Below, piece after piece: positions 26,301 through 36,561 of a stretch of 64,000 nucleotides of DNA. The notes beneath the pieces are model-generated. The model worked only from the letters and a program-made list of their open reading frames with translations, searched no databases and was not told the origin of the DNA. The first letter of the stretch is position 1; each line of letters opens with the position of its first letter. The stretch comes from Bacillota bacterium. GTDB lineage: Bacteria > Bacillota > Clostridia > Lachnospirales > Lachnospiraceae. The stretch covers positions 16,946-80,945 of the forward strand of contig JAEZGY010000002.1 of NCBI GenBank assembly GCA_023416695.1, read 5' to 3'. The position numbers and the translations under genes were made by a program.

Positions 26301-27581
26301 CTATCTGACGTCTTTAAAATGGAATTGCTTTCTTCCCTCAGCATAATCTGCTACCACATGCCCATCACCAAATAATTTATACTTATAGGTCACCAGTCCA
26401 TCAAGGCCTACAGGTCCTCTTGCATGAAGCTTTCCTGTACTAACCCCAACCTCTGCTCCAAAGCCATAGCGGAAACCATCAGCAAATCTGGTTGAACAAT
26501 TGTGATAAACCCCAGCCGAGTCTACCAACATCATAAATCGTTTTGCAGCCTCTCTATCTTCTGATAGAATACTATCGGTATGATGGGAGCCATAGCGATT
26601 AATATGATCAATGGCTTCTTCCATATCCTTTACAATTTTTATAGAAATAATATAATCTAGATACTCTGTAGCAAAATCTTCTTCTACAGCAGGATGACAG
26701 GCGATGATATCCTGTACCTCCTTCGTACCTCGAATCTCAACATTCTTTGCCTCTAAGGCTTCTTTTAATGGTGGTAATAACTTAGGAGCAATCTCTTCAT
26801 GTACAAGAAGTGTCTCAGTGGCATTACATACTGCCACATACTGAGTCTTAGCATCTACAATGACCCCTATGGCCTTCTCAATGTCTGCTTCTTTATCTGC
26901 GTATACATGACAAATCCCATCTGCATGACCCATAACTGGAATCTTAGAATGATCCATTATATAACGTACAAAGCTATTAGAGCCTCTAGGAATAATTAAG
27001 TCTACTGATTCATGGCAATGAAGGAGTTCATTAATCTCTTCTCTAGCCTCTACCTGGAACATAGCCGCCTCTGGCATACCAGCTTCCACTGCTGCTTTGT
27101 AAATCGTAGAAAAGAGCGCTTTATTCGTTCTCATGGCTTCGCTACCACCTTTTAGTATCGCACAATTGCCACTTTTAAGACAAAGCCCTGAAATCTGTAC
27201 CATAGCATCTGGTCTTGCCTCAAAAATTACGCCAATGACACCAATTGAACAACTCTCTTTTACCAAGGTTAAGCCTTGATCTAGTTCTCTCTCAAACCCT
27301 ACCTTGCCCAGTGGATCTGGGAGTTTTGCTAATTCATACAATCCAGAAACAACTTCCTCTAGTTTCTTATCATCAAATTTTAAACGCTTTAATATAGGAG
27401 CTGCAATCCCTGCTTCCTTGGCTTCTTCCATATCCAATACATTAGCTGCTAATATGCCTTCTTTGCCTGCCACTAATGCTTCTGCAATGGCTACAAGTGC
27501 TCCATCCCGCTGCTCTCTCGTAGTGGCAGCAAGCTTCGAACTATCTAATTTCATTCTTCTTGCCTGTTCACTGATCTTCAT
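26301..27581 (-). CDS. proA: Gamma-glutamyl phosphate reductase
   Basis: The 426-residue protein reduces gamma-glutamyl phosphate to glutamate semialdehyde in proline synthesis. It has the aldehyde-dehydrogenase fold with GVIFEARPDA, LKGGSEA, the active-site region VAVCNATETLL and the C-terminal GFGAEVGVSTGKLHARGPVGL. The proB partner is not adjacent. A TATAAT box at 27664-27659 (minus strand) with a weak -35 probably starts its transcript; GGAG precedes the ATG. Confidence 0.95.
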   Translation of the reverse strand: MKISEQARRMKLDSSKLAATTREQRDGALVAIAEALVAGKEGILAANVLDMEEAKEAGIAAPILKRLKFDDKKLEEVVSGLYELAKLPDPLGKVGFERELDQGLTLVKESCSIGVIGVIFEARPDAMVQISGLCLKSGNCAILKGGSEAMRTNKALFSTIYKAAVEAGMPEAAMFQVEAREEINELLHCHESVDLIIPRGSNSFVRYIMDHSKIPVMGHADGICHVYADKEADIEKAIGVIVDAKTQYVAVCNATETLLVHEEIAPKLLPPLKEALEAKNVEIRGTKEVQDIIACHPAVEEDFATEYLDYIISIKIVKDMEEAIDHINRYGSHHTDSILSEDREAAKRFMMLVDSAGVYHNCSTRFADGFRYGFGAEVGVSTGKLHARGPVGLDGLVTYKYKLFGDGHVVADYAEGRKQFHFKDVR

Positions 27582-27733
27582 GCCAACTCTCCTTCTATGA
27601 TTAAACTCTCCTTATGCCACCATAATTATCATAAGGCAATATTATTTACTCTTTCCCTATTATAACAGACTTAGTTTGTTATGAAAATATATTTGCAAGA
27701 ATATTGATTATTTCAAAGGAAGTTCCCACACAG

Positions 27734-27767
27734 TAAAAAACCAGCCTGTGTATACACAAGCTGGTTC
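27734..27767 (-). terminator. Terminator of the acyl-CoA ligase gene
   Basis: AACCAGC (27739-27745) pairs with GCTGGTT (27760-27766), with extra inner pairs, and TTTTTTACTG follows on the minus strand. Confidence 0.75.
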
Positions 27768-27778
27768 TCCTATCTTAC

Positions 27779-29413
27779 TTAACCTCGATTCTGTGCTTCA
27801 ACAAGGCTACCACCACAATACAGCTTCCTTAGCTTTGGCTTCTCAATCTTACCCGTTGGATTACGAGGTATATCTGCAAATATTATCTTGTGAGGCCTCT
27901 TATACCTTGGTAGTTTGTGACAAAATGTCATCATTTCATCCTCACTAGTATTAGCTTCAGGCTTTAACTCAATAATCGCTGCAGCAATCTCTCCAAGACG
28001 ACTGTCAGGAAGACCAATTACTGCTACATCATGTACTAATGGATTGGTGCGAATAAAATCCTCTATCTGGACTGGATAGAGATTCTCTCCACCACTGATG
28101 ATTACATCCTTCTTACGATCTACTAGGAAGATAAAACCATCCTCATCCTCTCTAGCCATATCCCCGGTAAACAACCATCCATCTTCTAATACTTCCTTGG
28201 TTGCTTTCTCATCGTTATAGTAGCAAAGCATAACACCAGGGCCTTTCACTGCAAGCTCCCCAATTGCTCCTTGCTCTACAACATTGTGCTTCTCATCCAC
28301 AATCTTTGTCTCCCAACCATAGCCTGGCTTTCCAATGGCACCTACCTTATGTATATTCTCAACCCCAAGATGTACGCAACCAGGTCCTATGGATTCACTT
28401 AACCCATAGTTTGTGTCATAGTCATGAGCTGGAAAATAAGCTTTCCAGTGATTGATGAGACTTGGTGGAACTGGTTGTGCCCCAATGTGCATCAGCCTCC
28501 ACTGTTCTAAATGATAGTTCTTAAGGTTAACCCTTTTGTTATCAATGGCTTCTAAGATATCCTGCGCCCATGGCACTAACAGCCAAACAATGGTACACTG
28601 CTCCTTCGACACAGTATCTAGAATAATATCTGGTTTGGTACCTCTTAATAGTATTGCTTTACTACCGGAAAGTAAACTGCCAAACCAATGCATCTTGGCT
28701 CCTGTATGGTATAGGGGAGGAATACAAAGGAATACATCTTCCCGTGTCTGTCCATGATGATTTTGCTCCACCTTACAAGAATGCATCAAACTAGCATGAT
28801 TATGTAAAATAGCTTTAGGAAATCCTGTTGTTCCAGAAGAAAAGTATATAGCGGCATCGTCCTTATCTGTTAGAGTAATCCCAGGTGGTTGACTGCAACA
28901 GTTCGCCGTCAAAGTAGTATAATCCTCAGCAAAGGAAGGACATCCATCCCCAACGTAAAATAATAGTCGGTTCTTATTGATATTGTCTGCAATCTCTTCT
29001 ACTCGTCCAATAAATTCAGGACCAAAGATTAAAACATCTACTTCTGCAAGTTTTACACAATACTCGATTTCCTCTGGGGTATAACGAAAGTTAAGTGGTA
29101 CTGCTAAGGCTCCTGTCTTTAGAATTCCAAAATAAATTGGAAGCCACTCTAGACAATTCATTAATAAAACGGCAACCTTATCTCCCTTTTCCACTCCACG
29201 TTCCAATAATAGATTAGCAAACCGATTGGCTTTTTCATCAAATACCTTCCATGATATCTCCCTTCGATAATGGGTAGTTGGATTGGTCTCAATTAGCTCA
29301 TACTCCTTCCAAGTTACCCTTCTATGCTCCGCTACCTCAGGATTAATCTCAACTAGACAAATATCATTACCATACAATTTACTGTTTCTCTCTAATAGCT
29401 CCGTAATAGGCAT
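27779..29413 (-). CDS. AMP-dependent acyl-CoA synthetase/ligase (ANL superfamily)
   Basis: The 544-residue protein has the ANL motifs: IYFSSGTTGFPKA (about 190), YGLSESIGPG, GWLFTGDMAREDEDGFIFLVDRKKDVI (about 390-420) and the C-terminal NPTGKIEKPKLRK with the adenylation lysine. It would activate a carboxylic acid as acyl-AMP and then acyl-CoA; the substrate cannot be read from the sequence. The first 50 residues contain two related WKEY/WKVF segments joined by a short insert. It stands alone between terminators. Confidence 0.88.
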   Translation of the reverse strand: MPITELLERNSKLYGNDICLVEINPEVAEHRRVTWKEYELIETNPTTHYRREISWKVFDEKANRFANLLLERGVEKGDKVAVLLMNCLEWLPIYFGILKTGALAVPLNFRYTPEEIEYCVKLAEVDVLIFGPEFIGRVEEIADNINKNRLLFYVGDGCPSFAEDYTTLTANCCSQPPGITLTDKDDAAIYFSSGTTGFPKAILHNHASLMHSCKVEQNHHGQTREDVFLCIPPLYHTGAKMHWFGSLLSGSKAILLRGTKPDIILDTVSKEQCTIVWLLVPWAQDILEAIDNKRVNLKNYHLEQWRLMHIGAQPVPPSLINHWKAYFPAHDYDTNYGLSESIGPGCVHLGVENIHKVGAIGKPGYGWETKIVDEKHNVVEQGAIGELAVKGPGVMLCYYNDEKATKEVLEDGWLFTGDMAREDEDGFIFLVDRKKDVIISGGENLYPVQIEDFIRTNPLVHDVAVIGLPDSRLGEIAAAIIELKPEANTSEDEMMTFCHKLPRYKRPHKIIFADIPRNPTGKIEKPKLRKLYCGGSLVEAQNRG

Positions 29414-29487
29414 AGTGAATCCCCTTATCTAAACTGTATTATAAGCATCGTTTATCCCTTTAACGCTTTTACTTACTAAAGTAATTC

Positions 29488-29525
29488 TATCCCCATACCA
29501 TTACTTTGTCAATGATATGGGGATA
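29488..29525 (-). terminator. Inverted repeat after the ABC exporter genes
   Basis: TATCCCCATA (29488-29497) pairs with TATGGGGATA (29516-29525), extended by inner pairs. It lies 17 bp past the ATPase stop. There is no T-run, so termination is uncertain. Confidence 0.4.
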
Positions 29526-29541
29526 AATTCTTGTTCTATCA

Positions 29542-30219
29542 TTAGCTGGTAACTATCTTACCATCCTTTAAGTTAATTACGCGATTTCCATACGCTGCAC
29601 TATCCTTAGAGTGGGTTACTTGAACAATTGTAATATGCTCTTCCTCATTGATTGTTTTAAATAGCTTCATAATATCCTCTCCAGACTGACTATCTAGATT
29701 ACCAATTGGTTCATCTGCTAAAATCAAATCAGGACTCATAATCACTGCCCTAGCAATAGATACTCTCTGTTGTTGTCCACCAGAAAGTTGATTTGGAAGA
29801 CTTTTTTTCTTATCGTGTAATCCTATGGTCATTAACAAATGGTCTAGCTTATCACGATAATCCTTTTCCTTCTTTCCATCCATAATGACAGGCAGAAGAA
29901 TATTCTCCTCTACAGATAAATTTTGTACTAGATTATAAAACTGAAACACAAAACCAATCTTCTTTCTTCTCATCTTAGCCAGCTCTTTTTCTTTCATAGC
30001 ATTAATATTGTTTCCACCAATATAGACTTCCCCAAGGGTTGGCTTATCCAGTGCACCTAACTGATATAAAAGGGTAGATTTACCACAGCCGGATGGACCC
30101 ATAATGGAGACAAATTCCCCTTGTTCAACCACAAATGAGATATCATTTAACACTCTTATCCTATTTTCACCTTCTCCAAAATCTTTAGATAGGTTCTTTA
30201 CTTCAATAATCTTACTCAT
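29542..30219 (-). CDS. ABC transporter ATP-binding protein (MacB/LolD type)
   Basis: The 225-residue ATPase has Walker A GPSGCGKS (41-48), LSGGQQQR and DLILADEPIGNLDSQSG, with the H-loop at VTHSKDS. The NLD motif is usual for the MacB/LolD/FtsE class, which pairs with FtsX-fold permeases. It lies 11 bp downstream of such a permease. The system probably acts in export or envelope stress; the substrate is unknown. Confidence 0.92.
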   Translation of the reverse strand: MSKIIEVKNLSKDFGEGENRIRVLNDISFVVEQGEFVSIMGPSGCGKSTLLYQLGALDKPTLGEVYIGGNNINAMKEKELAKMRRKKIGFVFQFYNLVQNLSVEENILLPVIMDGKKEKDYRDKLDHLLMTIGLHDKKKSLPNQLSGGQQQRVSIARAVIMSPDLILADEPIGNLDSQSGEDIMKLFKTINEEEHITIVQVTHSKDSAAYGNRVINLKDGKIVTS

Positions 30220-30230
30220 TTTCTTTCCCC

Positions 30231-32735
30231 CTATTCGTATTTGATCTCTGATACAATATTCATTTTTCGTAATTTACGTATTGGAATTAGCGTTGTAAAT
30301 AATAATATAGCTACTACAATACCCACGAATTTTATGGAATCTAACAGATTATAGCCTATATTCATGTACATACTTAACCCCTCCATGGAAGTATTCACCA
30401 TATATACAGACGGGATTACCACTATACAGGCAATGATTCCGGATATCACACTGGTTAGTAAGGTTTCTGTAAATAACATTTTCTTAATCTGTCCCTTACT
30501 CATACAAGTGGAATTTAGTACAGCAAGTTCCCTTTTTCTTTGAATGAATCCTATGATTTGATTATTTACAATTCCTACAAAGGAAAGACAAACCGCTAAA
30601 CCTATAATCACATAGAAAACACTCATAATGCCTGCTGTTTGCTCTTCTTGTGTATCAATATATTGCCTAAATGTTTTAAATTCAGCATAAAATTCCTTTA
30701 TTTCACTTTTTAGTTTGTTAATAAATTGGTCTTGGTCTACCCCTTTTTCCAAAACAATCTGAATCCAAACTGGAATACTAGTGAAATAGTTTTTATAACT
30801 ATTAAGATTCATAATAAAAACATTCCGATTAGAGGTAAAATAAGATGAATTTGTCGTTCCTACAACAGTTAACTCTTTCTCTAACTTCTTATTATCTACT
30901 GTCAGAGATAACTTATCTCCAACCTGTATATTATTACGCTTTGCAAAAAAGGAGTCTACTAAAATCTCATTGTCTTTTAGGGTATCAACATCAAAGGAGG
31001 CATCGTCAAGTATTACCCCTTGCATATTGTCTTTTGTTACTGTAAGGAAGATTGGAGGTATCGTAAAGCTTTTATTATCGCCATAAGTTACACTATTTGA
31101 AAAGCTGTAGTAGAGTGGCATCGTAGATTCTACACCATCCATATCCTTAATAAAATTGTACTCCTCATACTCCTGAGACACATTCTGTACCATAACATCG
31201 AAATTATTGTTATACCGAAAAGATTCAAACAATCTAGTAAAAGATACCGAGACATTATACACTGTCAAAATAGATGCAATGGCCACAACCATCAAGGTCG
31301 CGGAAGATATAATGGTTTTGTTGTAACCGATATTTTTTGAAGCTATAATACCAGACTTCCAACCCATTTTTCTAGAGATGGCAGTAATTCCTTTGGAGAT
31401 AAAACGTAACCATACAGGAACTAAGAATGCACACCCTACTAAAAGAATTGACATAGCTGCAAGACTAATAAGAAATTCAGAATTGGTATTGGTAAACTGT
31501 AACACTAGCGCAATGATAATTAGGGTTAAACCAATCCAGCTTTTCTTCTTATTGATCTTATATCTTGTACCTTGCACATTGAAGATAATGTCCTTAATTG
31601 GCTTCCTATTGGCTCTAAGAATAGCCTTTAATGAAATAATCACCTCTAATAATACCGAAAATAAAATACCGAAAAGGAAAATTCCCCACTTAATACCCGC
31701 CTTTTCATCTGCAAGTTCTACTCCATCCGTTGTAATAAAAGCTTTTGCCACTACAGTATTTATGGCATACCCTACAGCCGAACCAATGATCCCCCCCAAT
31801 AGCCCATAAAGAGCGTTCTCATAAAGTAGGATAAAGTTCATTCTTCTCTTCGTTGCACCTACACTCCTAAAGGTTCCTATTACAGGGAAGCGTTCTGCAA
31901 TTACAAGCTTATTTAAAGAGCCTACTACAAAGAAAATCATAATAACTACAATCACCAATATAATGGTAAGTAAGCTTGTAATACTGGACAGAGAATCCTC
32001 TAATGACTGGCGATTCACTAATTCCTCTATTTCTGTTGTCACATTATGATCATTTATGTACTGTATAAACTCTTTAATCTTATTACGATCCTTAACATGT
32101 ACAAAAAGCTGTTGTCCTGAGGTCTCTTTATAGCCAAGAATTAGATTGGCTGTTTTTAAACTACTGATAAAAAAAGGATACTTATATTCTATAGAAGTAA
32201 GTCGGTAATCCGCCACTACTTCTACTACTTGCATCTTATAATCCTTATCATTATATGTGAAGGTAATAGTATCCCCTTTGTGTATGTTATATTTGTCAGA
32301 GCATTTTTCATTCACCACAAGCTGATTATCCTCAAGTTGAATGCTATTGCTACTAAATTCATCCATTTGGTAAGCATCTTGCAAATTCATTCCCATAAGC
32401 AATGCTGGCCTACCTTCTCCATTGATCTCTGCATATCCTCCAACATTGGAAATTAACATAGATTCAATCTCTGTGTCCCCGAAATCAATCTTATCCTGTA
32501 TAAGTTCCTTAGCTGATACATCAGTATTGTTCTTATCCTCCTTCAGGGTAATACTTACATCCGAATTACCATAAACACTTCTAAGTGTTTGCTCATATTT
32601 AGTAGCAATCTCATCACCAAGAGTAATATTAAGCATAAGAACTGCCGTAGCCACAATTAACGAAAAAACAATCAAAAAGCTTCTACCCTTATGAGCTCTG
32701 ATATTTCGTAAAATATGCCTTAAAATAATATTCAT
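30231..32735 (-). CDS. FtsX-like ABC permease with duplicated core
   Basis: The 834-residue protein has an N-terminal membrane helix, an extracellular MacB-like domain (about 40-245), FtsX helices (about 255-385), a second extracellular region (about 505-700) and a last FtsX set of three helices (about 705-825). This duplicated layout is common for stand-alone Firmicute ABC permeases. I place the start at ATG 32735, ten bases after AAAGGAGG; the frame stays open to 32768 without a ribosome site. The partner ATPase follows. No two-component genes are adjacent. Confidence 0.9.
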   Translation of the reverse strand: MNIILRHILRNIRAHKGRSFLIVFSLIVATAVLMLNITLGDEIATKYEQTLRSVYGNSDVSITLKEDKNNTDVSAKELIQDKIDFGDTEIESMLISNVGGYAEINGEGRPALLMGMNLQDAYQMDEFSSNSIQLEDNQLVVNEKCSDKYNIHKGDTITFTYNDKDYKMQVVEVVADYRLTSIEYKYPFFISSLKTANLILGYKETSGQQLFVHVKDRNKIKEFIQYINDHNVTTEIEELVNRQSLEDSLSSITSLLTIILVIVVIMIFFVVGSLNKLVIAERFPVIGTFRSVGATKRRMNFILLYENALYGLLGGIIGSAVGYAINTVVAKAFITTDGVELADEKAGIKWGIFLFGILFSVLLEVIISLKAILRANRKPIKDIIFNVQGTRYKINKKKSWIGLTLIIIALVLQFTNTNSEFLISLAAMSILLVGCAFLVPVWLRFISKGITAISRKMGWKSGIIASKNIGYNKTIISSATLMVVAIASILTVYNVSVSFTRLFESFRYNNNFDVMVQNVSQEYEEYNFIKDMDGVESTMPLYYSFSNSVTYGDNKSFTIPPIFLTVTKDNMQGVILDDASFDVDTLKDNEILVDSFFAKRNNIQVGDKLSLTVDNKKLEKELTVVGTTNSSYFTSNRNVFIMNLNSYKNYFTSIPVWIQIVLEKGVDQDQFINKLKSEIKEFYAEFKTFRQYIDTQEEQTAGIMSVFYVIIGLAVCLSFVGIVNNQIIGFIQRKRELAVLNSTCMSKGQIKKMLFTETLLTSVISGIIACIVVIPSVYMVNTSMEGLSMYMNIGYNLLDSIKFVGIVVAILLFTTLIPIRKLRKMNIVSEIKYE

Positions 32736-32843
32736 ATTCTCATCTCCTCCTTTAACACTGAAACACATTTATAAAAATGCATTCATATGAATAATAACAC
32801 ATGATGGTTTGTGTGGTAATTAAAATTTAATTAGAGAACATAA

Positions 32844-32873
32844 AACGCGTAGTAGTTTGCACTACTACGCGTT
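32844..32873 (-). terminator. Terminator of the DUF6553-like gene
   Basis: A perfect 13-bp stem (AACGCGTAGTAGT at 32844-32856 with 32861-32873) has a 4-base loop; TTTTATG overlaps its base on the minus strand. Confidence 0.7.
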
Positions 32874-32896
32874 AAAATGTTTCTACGTAAACTCTT

Positions 32897-33532
32897 CTAT
32901 TGCTGTTTTTCAATTACCCTATGTAAATCATCCATAGCCTCTGGATAATCTAGTTCCAATGCTTCTGTCACAGCCTTTGTAAACATCTCCAATTCCTCTT
33001 GTATCCCAAAAGCCTTAGGTGTCCTATAGCAAACACGATATACATCACTAGTAATCTTATCAAAAAATCTTTCCTCACTAATCTGCTTAAGACCAAATAA
33101 TTCCGAGTTATAATTCTTATCTGTTGCACACAACGCAAGATAATATCTTCCACCCTGGACCATCTCCTGATACAGTAGCTCTTGTCCTAATTCGCCATAT
33201 TCGTGTGCCACACTAAAACCAAGAACCTCTAAATCTTTATTGATCTCCTTTATAACCTTCTTCACTCCAAACATGGAAGAGGTTCTACCAGAAGCAAAGT
33301 CTAAATCCATCCAAAGTTTCATAAAGTAATCTAGCTTTGGTTTTCCGTTGTTCTTAGCGAATTGGCCGTAGCGACATTCCCATAATCGAAAGCGAAGTCG
33401 ATTCTCTTCACTGTCCTGTTCTGACATTGCTGCATCCAATAGCTTATATCGTTCCTCCCCGGAATTAGGAGCATAGTAGCTATCTGGCCAAGGAAGTTCT
33501 TGTATATTACCTTTTCTTTTATTTTGATACAT
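32897..33532 (-). CDS. Hypothetical protein (DUF6553-like)
   Basis: The 211-residue soluble protein contains ELPWPDSYYAPNSGEERYKLLDAA near its N-terminus and repeated charged helices; I recall this as the DUF6553 family of Lachnospiraceae. Function is unknown. ATG 33532 is chosen for the GGAGAG ribosome site; the frame stays open to 33601 without one. It lies 86 bp downstream of the LRR protein gene. Confidence 0.7.
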   Translation of the reverse strand: MYQNKRKGNIQELPWPDSYYAPNSGEERYKLLDAAMSEQDSEENRLRFRLWECRYGQFAKNNGKPKLDYFMKLWMDLDFASGRTSSMFGVKKVIKEINKDLEVLGFSVAHEYGELGQELLYQEMVQGGRYYLALCATDKNYNSELFGLKQISEERFFDKITSDVYRVCYRTPKAFGIQEELEMFTKAVTEALELDYPEAMDDLHRVIEKQQ

Positions 33533-33618
33533 GTCTTCTCTCCATATACTTTTGTATGTATTTGATATGCTTATTCTAACACAGAGAAAAAGGGAATACA
33601 ATTTGTTTTATTTACTAC

Positions 33619-35769
33619 TTATTTCTTTGTTGTAACAGTCATAGCCTTTGACCAGTCAGAGTATATCTTTACTGCCTTACCATTAACCTTAACTGTCTTA
33701 TAGGTTCTGATTCTTACATAATATTTGGTCTTAGCCGTAAGTTTAGAGATGGTTGTTCCAGTAGTGGAATTTTTACCAATGGTAACAGTTTTAACACTAG
33801 TGAACTTTGCGTTCTTGCTGTATTGAATCTGGTATCCAGTTACTTCAGTAACCTTCTTTGCCCACTTCACTGCAAACTTTTTAGAGCCAGCTGTTAGTTT
33901 ACCAATACTGGTAGCTACCGGTTTAATGGTGTGATTTAGCGTCTTAGTTCCCACATAGTTACCGATGAATTTTACAGTCACTACACTTATACCAACGCTC
34001 TGTTTAAAGCCTTTGTAACTAACAGTATAGTCTATATCCTTTAAAAGAGTTTTTCCCGTCCTATCTTTAATCACTACAGCAGGGATTTTAGTCTTTCCAT
34101 TATAGGCAATACTAGATACTAAGAGTTTTATACTTGATACTCTTGGAATCACTTTGGTCGAAACAATTTTATTACATTCGGTACAGTAGGAAGCAATTCT
34201 ACCATCTTCACTAGTAGTCGCTCTAGTTATTATAGTATCGACTTTATGATCTGCTGTGTGACCAGTAGTAGCTGGTTTTTTCATGTGTAGGGTAACATCC
34301 ATGTTACCTATTTCATTGGAGTGAAATCTAACATAATATAAATAAGTCACCGTACTAGGTTCCTCAGTAAACGTAGCCTTACCTGTTGCTGCATCAAAGG
34401 AAGCAGTCAAAGAGACCCCTGACTTACTCTTAGCAGAAACCGACTTAATATTTTTGAGATTTGAACTTCCTACAATTTTGCCTAGATCAACTATGTAGGT
34501 ATTTCCCTCGATACTATACTCTATATTCTCTTTGTGCTGACGATAAAGTGTTAGAGTTGGATAAGATTGTCCATCAACGAAACTCAAGGTACTTAGTTGA
34601 TTATAACTACAATCCAATATACTTAAACTTTTAATAGTTCCCAGATTAAGAGACTTTAGTTGGTTATTACAACAGTTTAATTTTTGCAAAGATGTATTAT
34701 TACTAACATCCAAGGCAGTAATGTTATTGTCTCTACATTCCAAATTGCTTAACTTTGTATTTTTACTGACATCTAAGGTACTAAGGCTATTAGCACTGCA
34801 GGTTAAGTACTTTAATTCATTATTTTGACTAAGTTTTAATTCTATCAGTTCATTCCCATCACAATGAAGTGCTGCTAAACTGATATTATTACTAGCATCC
34901 AACCTCTTTAAGTTATTGGAACCACAAAATAGGCTTTCTAATTGTCTATTACTACTAATATCTAACACATCTAGTTGATTCATTTCACAATTCAGTTCAC
35001 CTAGTTCAGTGTTATTCTTAATATCAAGTGCCTTCAATTTGTTGGCATAACAGTCTAAACTTTCAAGCTCTTTATTATTCAGCACATTAAGTTCTGCTAG
35101 ATTGTTATTGTTACAGGATAATTCGGTTAACTTAGTATTTGTAGTAACATCCAAAGTATTCAACTGATTACCGGAACATTCTAGGGTTTCTAAATCTTTA
35201 TTCTTACTCACATTAAGGCTAGTAAGCTTGTTATAACTACAGGAGAAATCGATTAATTTCTCATTCTTACTTACCTCTAAACTAGTAAGTTGATTTGCTT
35301 TACAACTAAGTTCTTCTAAACTTTTATTATTTTGGACATCTAAACTAGTCAACATATTTTCATCACAAGATAGTTCTTCCAAATTAATATTCTTACTAAT
35401 ATCCAAACTAGTAAGTTCATTTTCAGAACAGTCTAAGCTCGTAGCTGCTGTAAAAAACTCTATACCACTAAGATCTTTTATATAGCTATCACTACAATCG
35501 ATATCTAAGATATCTGCTACCTCAGTTGGTGTCAATAAATCATCATCATCTCTATCATACGCTTGGTTTATGTAATATCTGAAATCGTTGTCAGGAAAAT
35601 TCTTCTCACAAATATGTAGATTACCGTTATCGTCAACACAAGCTGTACTTCCATTAAATGGACGATACTTATATCCATCACATGGCTCCGTTGGTGATGC
35701 TAGCGCTACACTTGTCATTAGACTAAATACCAGCACTGTCGTTAGTAACATACTAAATATTTTTTTCAT
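33619..35769 (-). CDS. Secreted leucine-rich-repeat protein with FN3 domain
   Basis: The 716-residue protein begins with a signal peptide (MKKIFSMLLTTVLVFSLMTSVALA). EF-hand-like DRDDDDLLTPTE follows at about 60. About sixteen LRR units of 21 residues run from about 85 to 415, with the pattern LxxLDVSKNxxLExLxCxxNx. A C-terminal region has a cysteine-containing YCTECNKIV motif, an Ig-like YKGFKQSVG part, and an FN3 domain at about 625-716. ATG 35769 follows GGAGAGG; an upstream in-frame extension would bury the signal peptide. A surface adhesin or ligand-binding protein is likely. Confidence 0.86.
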   Translation of the reverse strand: MKKIFSMLLTTVLVFSLMTSVALASPTEPCDGYKYRPFNGSTACVDDNGNLHICEKNFPDNDFRYYINQAYDRDDDDLLTPTEVADILDIDCSDSYIKDLSGIEFFTAATSLDCSENELTSLDISKNINLEELSCDENMLTSLDVQNNKSLEELSCKANQLTSLEVSKNEKLIDFSCSYNKLTSLNVSKNKDLETLECSGNQLNTLDVTTNTKLTELSCNNNNLAELNVLNNKELESLDCYANKLKALDIKNNTELGELNCEMNQLDVLDISSNRQLESLFCGSNNLKRLDASNNISLAALHCDGNELIELKLSQNNELKYLTCSANSLSTLDVSKNTKLSNLECRDNNITALDVSNNTSLQKLNCCNNQLKSLNLGTIKSLSILDCSYNQLSTLSFVDGQSYPTLTLYRQHKENIEYSIEGNTYIVDLGKIVGSSNLKNIKSVSAKSKSGVSLTASFDAATGKATFTEEPSTVTYLYYVRFHSNEIGNMDVTLHMKKPATTGHTADHKVDTIITRATTSEDGRIASYCTECNKIVSTKVIPRVSSIKLLVSSIAYNGKTKIPAVVIKDRTGKTLLKDIDYTVSYKGFKQSVGISVVTVKFIGNYVGTKTLNHTIKPVATSIGKLTAGSKKFAVKWAKKVTEVTGYQIQYSKNAKFTSVKTVTIGKNSTTGTTISKLTAKTKYYVRIRTYKTVKVNGKAVKIYSDWSKAMTVTTKK

Positions 35770-35899
35770 ACTACCTCTCCTTTTTGCTTTTACAATAAAG
35801 TTATTGAGTGTTTTTATATGTATTATTTTACTCTTATTTCTTGTTTTTGTAAATTTATTTGTGCTCATACGTGTCCTACTTCCACCATCCCACCAAATA

Positions 35900-35940
35900 A
35901 AAAGTGCCTAAGTCCTGTTTCAGACTTAGGCACTTTTTTG
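35900..35940 (-). terminator. Terminator of the HAD gene
   Basis: A perfect 15-bp stem (35901-35915 with 35924-35938) with AAAA/TTTT at its base and a T-run in both directions, abutting the HAD stop codon. Confidence 0.8.
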
Positions 35941-36546
35941 TTATAGTGTAATCCATTGTTTCAACTCTTCTCTGGCTTGTTCATAGGATTGAAATACGAT
36001 GCCCTTCATTCCCATTTCTATTGCAGCTTCAATGTTCTCCTGCTTATCATCTAAAAATACACATTCCTCCGCTTTAAGATTATATGTTTGTATTAGCAGT
36101 TGGTAAATCTCTGGTTCTGGCTTAATCATTTTCACATATCCGGATACAATTTTACCATCTACATAAGGAAGAAAATTAAACTTGTGTTTCACATGAAGCT
36201 CAAAGGCAAAGGAAGGATAGTTTGACAACAAATAAACTTGATACCCCTTATCTTTTAATTCCTTGATAAAGGCCTCTGTGTAATCAAATTGTACTATGAT
36301 ATCCTTTATGTTATCAAAAAAAAGATCAATCTCCTTGGTATACTGAGGATTTCCCTTTTTAAACTCCTCAATCACCTGATTAGGTGCAATCACTTCCCTA
36401 TCTAGCTCATTCCACAAAGGGGATGACATAACTCCTTTATTAAGATCATCTATTGTCCTTTGGGGAAATCCCAAATCCTTCATTAAGCCACTCCACCGAA
36501 AATCTGCAAGTACGCCACCAATATCTAGTATTACGTTTTTAATCAT
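35941..36546 (-). CDS. HAD-superfamily hydrolase (YihX-like)
   Basis: The 201-residue protein has motif I VILDIGGVLADF (nucleophile Asp at about 7; the second Asp of DxD is Gly, as in YihX-type members), motif II LSNYPSF, and motif III/IV KPEPEIYQ with FLDDKQENI. YihX-like proteins dephosphorylate sugar phosphates such as glucose 1-phosphate; the real substrate here is unknown. It starts behind GGGAGG, 15 bp after the lipoprotein gene, so the two may form an operon. Confidence 0.85.
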   Translation of the reverse strand: MIKNVILDIGGVLADFRWSGLMKDLGFPQRTIDDLNKGVMSSPLWNELDREVIAPNQVIEEFKKGNPQYTKEIDLFFDNIKDIIVQFDYTEAFIKELKDKGYQVYLLSNYPSFAFELHVKHKFNFLPYVDGKIVSGYVKMIKPEPEIYQLLIQTYNLKAEECVFLDDKQENIEAAIEMGMKGIVFQSYEQAREELKQWITL

Positions 36547-36561
36547 ACTAATCCTCCCTAG